The translations under genes and the position numbers were made by a program. This document shows, piece by piece, positions 5,620 to 7,999 of a stretch of 7,999 nt of DNA (positions are counted from its first letter, which is position 1; each line of letters opens with the position of its first letter). This DNA is from an uncultured Clostridia bacterium (GTDB lineage Bacteria; Bacillota; Clostridia; Christensenellales; Aristaeellaceae), in contig CAMKAE010000093.1 of the NCBI GenBank assembly GCA_946410395.1, positions 1 through 7,999 on the forward strand, written 5' to 3'. The notes under the pieces are model-generated. The model was not told where the DNA came from. It did not search any database and saw nothing but the letters and a program-made list of their open reading frames with translations.

Positions 5620-7999
5620 ATGAGCGATCTGCTGTACAGCGCCAGCGGCGCGCGGGCCGTGGAGACGGCGGCCTTGCTGAACCATATGCCGGCGATGATC
5701 TTCTCCAAGGACGCCGCCACGGGCAAGTATCTCTCCTGCAACCAGTCCTTCGCGGCGTACGCCCATAAGGCCGATCCCGCCGGGGTGGTGGGCCTGACGG
5801 ACTTCGAGATCTTCGACCCCGTCACCGCCGCCCACTTCACCGAGGACGACAAAAAAGCCCTGTCCATGGACGAGCCGCACATCTTTATCGAGGACGTGCC
5901 CGACGCTGCGGGCAATCCCCGGCATTTTCAGACCACCAAGGTCAAGTTCACCGACGCGGAGGGCCGCCTGTGCACCATGGGCCTGTGCGTGGACGTGACG
6001 GTCATGACCAAGGCTGCCGAGGCCGCCTCCCAGGCGCACCGGGAGGAGCGGGAGCACCGCAAGGCCCTGCAGGAGCAGCTGCAGGAGGAGGAGCGCATCA
6101 GCAGCCAGCGGGACCGGATGATCACGGCCCTGGCCTCGGACTACCGCAGCGTCTACCATGTCGACCTGGACCGGGACGACGCAATCTGCTACCGCTCGGA
6201 CCCCAACGACCCGGACCGCTATGCCGAGGGGGCGCATTTTCCCTACCTGCGGGTCTTCACCGATTACGCCAACACCTGCGTTACTGAGGGCTACCGCGAG
6301 GGCTTCCTGCGCTTCATCCAGCCCGACAGCATCCGCGCCGCGCTGGCGGACCGGGCCATCATCGCCTACCGGTATCTCGCAGTCCGCGACGGCCGGGAAT
6401 ACTATGAGATGATCCGCATGGCCGGGGTGCGCCACGCGGAGGACCGGCCGGACCACACGGTCCATGCGGTGGGCGTGGGCTTCACCGTCATCGACGCGGA
6501 GATGCGCGAAGAGCTGACCCGAAGCAAAGCCCTGGCGGAGGCGCTGGTCCAGGCTGAGACCGCGAACCGGGCCAAGACCGCCTTCCTCTCCAACATGAGC
6601 CACGAGATCCGCACCCCCATGAACGCGATCATCGGCCTCAACAGTCTGGCCATGAAGGACCCCGTCCTGTCGGACCAGACCCGGGACTATCTGTCCAAGA
6701 TCGACGGCAGCGCCCGCCATCTGCTGGGCCTTATCAACGACATCCTGGACATGAGCCGCATCGAGTCCGGGCGGCTGGCGCTGCGGCGGGAGGAGTTCTC
6801 CTTCAGCGCCATGCTCGAGCAGATCAACACCATGGTCATGTCCCAGTGCAGCGAGAAGGGCCTGCGCTTTGAGTGCCTGATCCTGAACCACGTGGACGAT
6901 TACTACATCGGCGACGACATGAAGCTCAAGCAGGTGCTGATCAACATCCTGAGCAACGCCATCAAGTTCACCGATGCGCCGGGCAGTGTGACCCTGACCG
7001 TGGAGCAGACCGCGGCCTTCGACGGGCAAGCGTCGCTGAAGTTCGTCGTGAAAGACACCGGCATCGGCATCAGCAAGGAGTTCCTGCCCAAGGTCTTTGA
7101 CTCCTTCTCACAGGAGAACAACACCCGCAGCAGCAAGTACGGCAGCACCGGCCTGGGGCTGGCCATCACCCGGAACATCGTGGAGCTGATGAACGGCTCG
7201 GTCTCGGTGGAGTCGGAAAAAGGCGTCGGCACGGCCTTCACGGTGGTCGTCACGCTGAAGCAGTGCGAGCACGCGCCCGCATCCCCGACCGTCATCCAGC
7301 CCAAGGATCTGCGGGTGCTGGTGGTGGACGACGAGCCCATCGCGCTGGAGCACGCCCGCATGGTGCTCGAAGAGGCGGACATCCGCACCGACACCTGCCT
7401 GAGCGGCCGGGAGGCCCTGCATCTGCTGGAAATCCAGCACACCAAGCGGACGCCCTATAACCTGGTGCTGCTGGACTGGAAGATGCCGGACATGGACGGT
7501 GTCGAGACCGCCCGCCTGATCCGGCAGCGCTACAGCCAGGAGACCACGGTCATCATCCTCACGGCCTACAACTGGGACGAGATCATGGACGAGGCCCTGC
7601 ACTGCGGCGTGGACAGCTTCCTGGCCAAGCCCCTGTTCGCTTCCAACGTGCTCGACGAGTTTGACCGCATCGCCAGGCGCGGCAGCCTGAACCTCTTCGG
7701 GGAGAAAAAACGCGCCGACCTGAAGGGCCGGCACATCCTGCTGGCGGAGGACATCGTCATCAACGCTGAGATCATGAAGCAGCTGCTGAGTATGAAGGAG
7801 GCCGAGATCGACCACGCGGCGAACGGCCGCGAGGCCCTGGAGATGTTTGCGGCCCATCCGGAGCATTACTACGACGCCATCCTCATGGACATCCGCATGC
7901 CGGAGATGGACGGGCTGGAGGCCACCGCCGCCATCCGTGCCCTTCCCCGCGAGGACGCCCGCCGCATCCCGATCATCGCCATGACCGCCAACGCCTTCG
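5620..7999 (+). CDS. Cytoplasmic PAS hybrid histidine kinase with two receiver domains (3' end beyond window)
   Basis: An open frame of 793 codons that runs off the right edge; by comparison with its neighbour only about 40 residues are missing. No signal peptide or membrane helix is present, so it should be cytoplasmic. Residues of about 20-130 form a PAS domain (LLNHMPAMIFSKD start, D/E-G-R-L-C turn, closing VDVTVMT). Next are a coiled coil (about 132-166, rich in Glu/Gln) and a PAS-like domain (about 168-294). HisKA follows with H328, and HATPase_c with N446, D479-T-G-I-G and G511-L-G-L. Receiver one has D570/D571, acceptor D619, T648 and K670. Receiver two has E710/D711, acceptor D757 and T789; its lysine lies past the edge. 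From the coiled coil onward it is a close paralogue of the preceding kinase, differing in its input module. It should autophosphorylate and relay phosphate to its own receivers. The cofactor or ligand of the PAS domain cannot be read from sequence. Confidence 0.92.
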   Translation, partial: MSDLLYSASGARAVETAALLNHMPAMIFSKDAATGKYLSCNQSFAAYAHKADPAGVVGLTDFEIFDPVTAAHFTEDDKKALSMDEPHIFIEDVPDAAGNPRHFQTTKVKFTDAEGRLCTMGLCVDVTVMTKAAEAASQAHREEREHRKALQEQLQEEERISSQRDRMITALASDYRSVYHVDLDRDDAICYRSDPNDPDRYAEGAHFPYLRVFTDYANTCVTEGYREGFLRFIQPDSIRAALADRAIIAYRYLAVRDGREYYEMIRMAGVRHAEDRPDHTVHAVGVGFTVIDAEMREELTRSKALAEALVQAETANRAKTAFLSNMSHEIRTPMNAIIGLNSLAMKDPVLSDQTRDYLSKIDGSARHLLGLINDILDMSRIESGRLALRREEFSFSAMLEQINTMVMSQCSEKGLRFECLILNHVDDYYIGDDMKLKQVLINILSNAIKFTDAPGSVTLTVEQTAAFDGQASLKFVVKDTGIGISKEFLPKVFDSFSQENNTRSSKYGSTGLGLAITRNIVELMNGSVSVESEKGVGTAFTVVVTLKQCEHAPASPTVIQPKDLRVLVVDDEPIALEHARMVLEEADIRTDTCLSGREALHLLEIQHTKRTPYNLVLLDWKMPDMDGVETARLIRQRYSQETTVIILTAYNWDEIMDEALHCGVDSFLAKPLFASNVLDEFDRIARRGSLNLFGEKKRADLKGRHILLAEDIVINAEIMKQLLSMKEAEIDHAANGREALEMFAAHPEHYYDAILMDIRMPEMDGLEATAAIRALPREDARRIPIIAMTANAF
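6733..6770 (+). repeat. 38-bp exact direct repeat shared by the two kinase genes (copy 2)
   Basis: Second copy of the identical 38-base stretch in the HisKA region of the downstream kinase. Two further exact matches between the genes are 4042-4074 with 6570-6602 (33 bases, at the H-box) and 4953-4980 with 7472-7499 (28 bases, at the receiver-one phosphorylation site). Confidence 0.85.

Noticed and set aside
4205..6770. Exact direct repeats as a CRISPR or mobile-element signature
   Set aside because: The repeats are in-frame coding sequence at matching positions of two paralogous kinases, about 2.5 kb apart, so gene duplication explains them.
2360..7866. Long minus-strand open frames (389, 601, 491 and 252 codons) opposite the kinase genes
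   Set aside because: They lie wholly antisense to genes with clear domain motifs, have Gly/His/Val/Gln-rich composition without any recognisable domain, and are expected by chance opposite GC-rich coding sequence with G/C third positions.

Overview
The window looks like chromosomal DNA of a GC-rich member of the Clostridia (Bacillota), probably a gut lineage. The base composition is high: hand counts give about 72% GC at 1141-1260. The housekeeping-type promoters are of the extended -10 kind common in Firmicutes. A BspA-type leucine-rich-repeat/transglutaminase surface protein and hybrid kinases of the 'NMSHEIRTPMNAIIGL' class are both typical of this group. The taxonomic call is inference; no rRNA or marker gene is present.

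All real genes lie on the plus strand. The left edge (4-60) holds a GC-rich, multi-hairpin intergenic element. It is followed by a strong sigma-A promoter (75-103) and a monocistronic gene (147-2294) for a secreted, 715-residue protein. That protein carries BspA-type leucine-rich repeats, a transglutaminase-like cysteine domain with an intact Cys-His-Asp triad, a bacterial Ig-like domain and a short second leucine-rich block. A textbook rho-independent terminator (2305-2331) closes this unit.

A second promoter (2343-2371), nearly the same sequence in its -10 region as the first, drives a two-gene unit. Gene two (2444-5587, 1047 aa) is a membrane-anchored hybrid sensor kinase: two transmembrane helices around an extracellular Cache-like sensor, coiled coil, PAS-like domain, HisKA, HATPase_c and two receiver domains. 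Gene three (5620 to beyond the window end) starts 32 bases later. It repeats the same architecture from the coiled coil onward, but its input is a cytoplasmic PAS domain and it has no membrane segments. The two kinases are clearly paralogues, with exact DNA matches of 28-38 bases at their functional motifs.

The likely biology is a pair of related phosphorelay kinases, one reading an outside signal and one an inside signal, feeding one response. No HPt protein or output regulator is visible, so the target is unknown. The terminator and separate promoter argue against co-transcription of the surface protein with the kinases. I found no RNA gene, CRISPR array, transposase or integration site. 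There is no gene-free stretch above 300 bases. The large minus-strand open frames are shadows of the GC-rich plus-strand genes.
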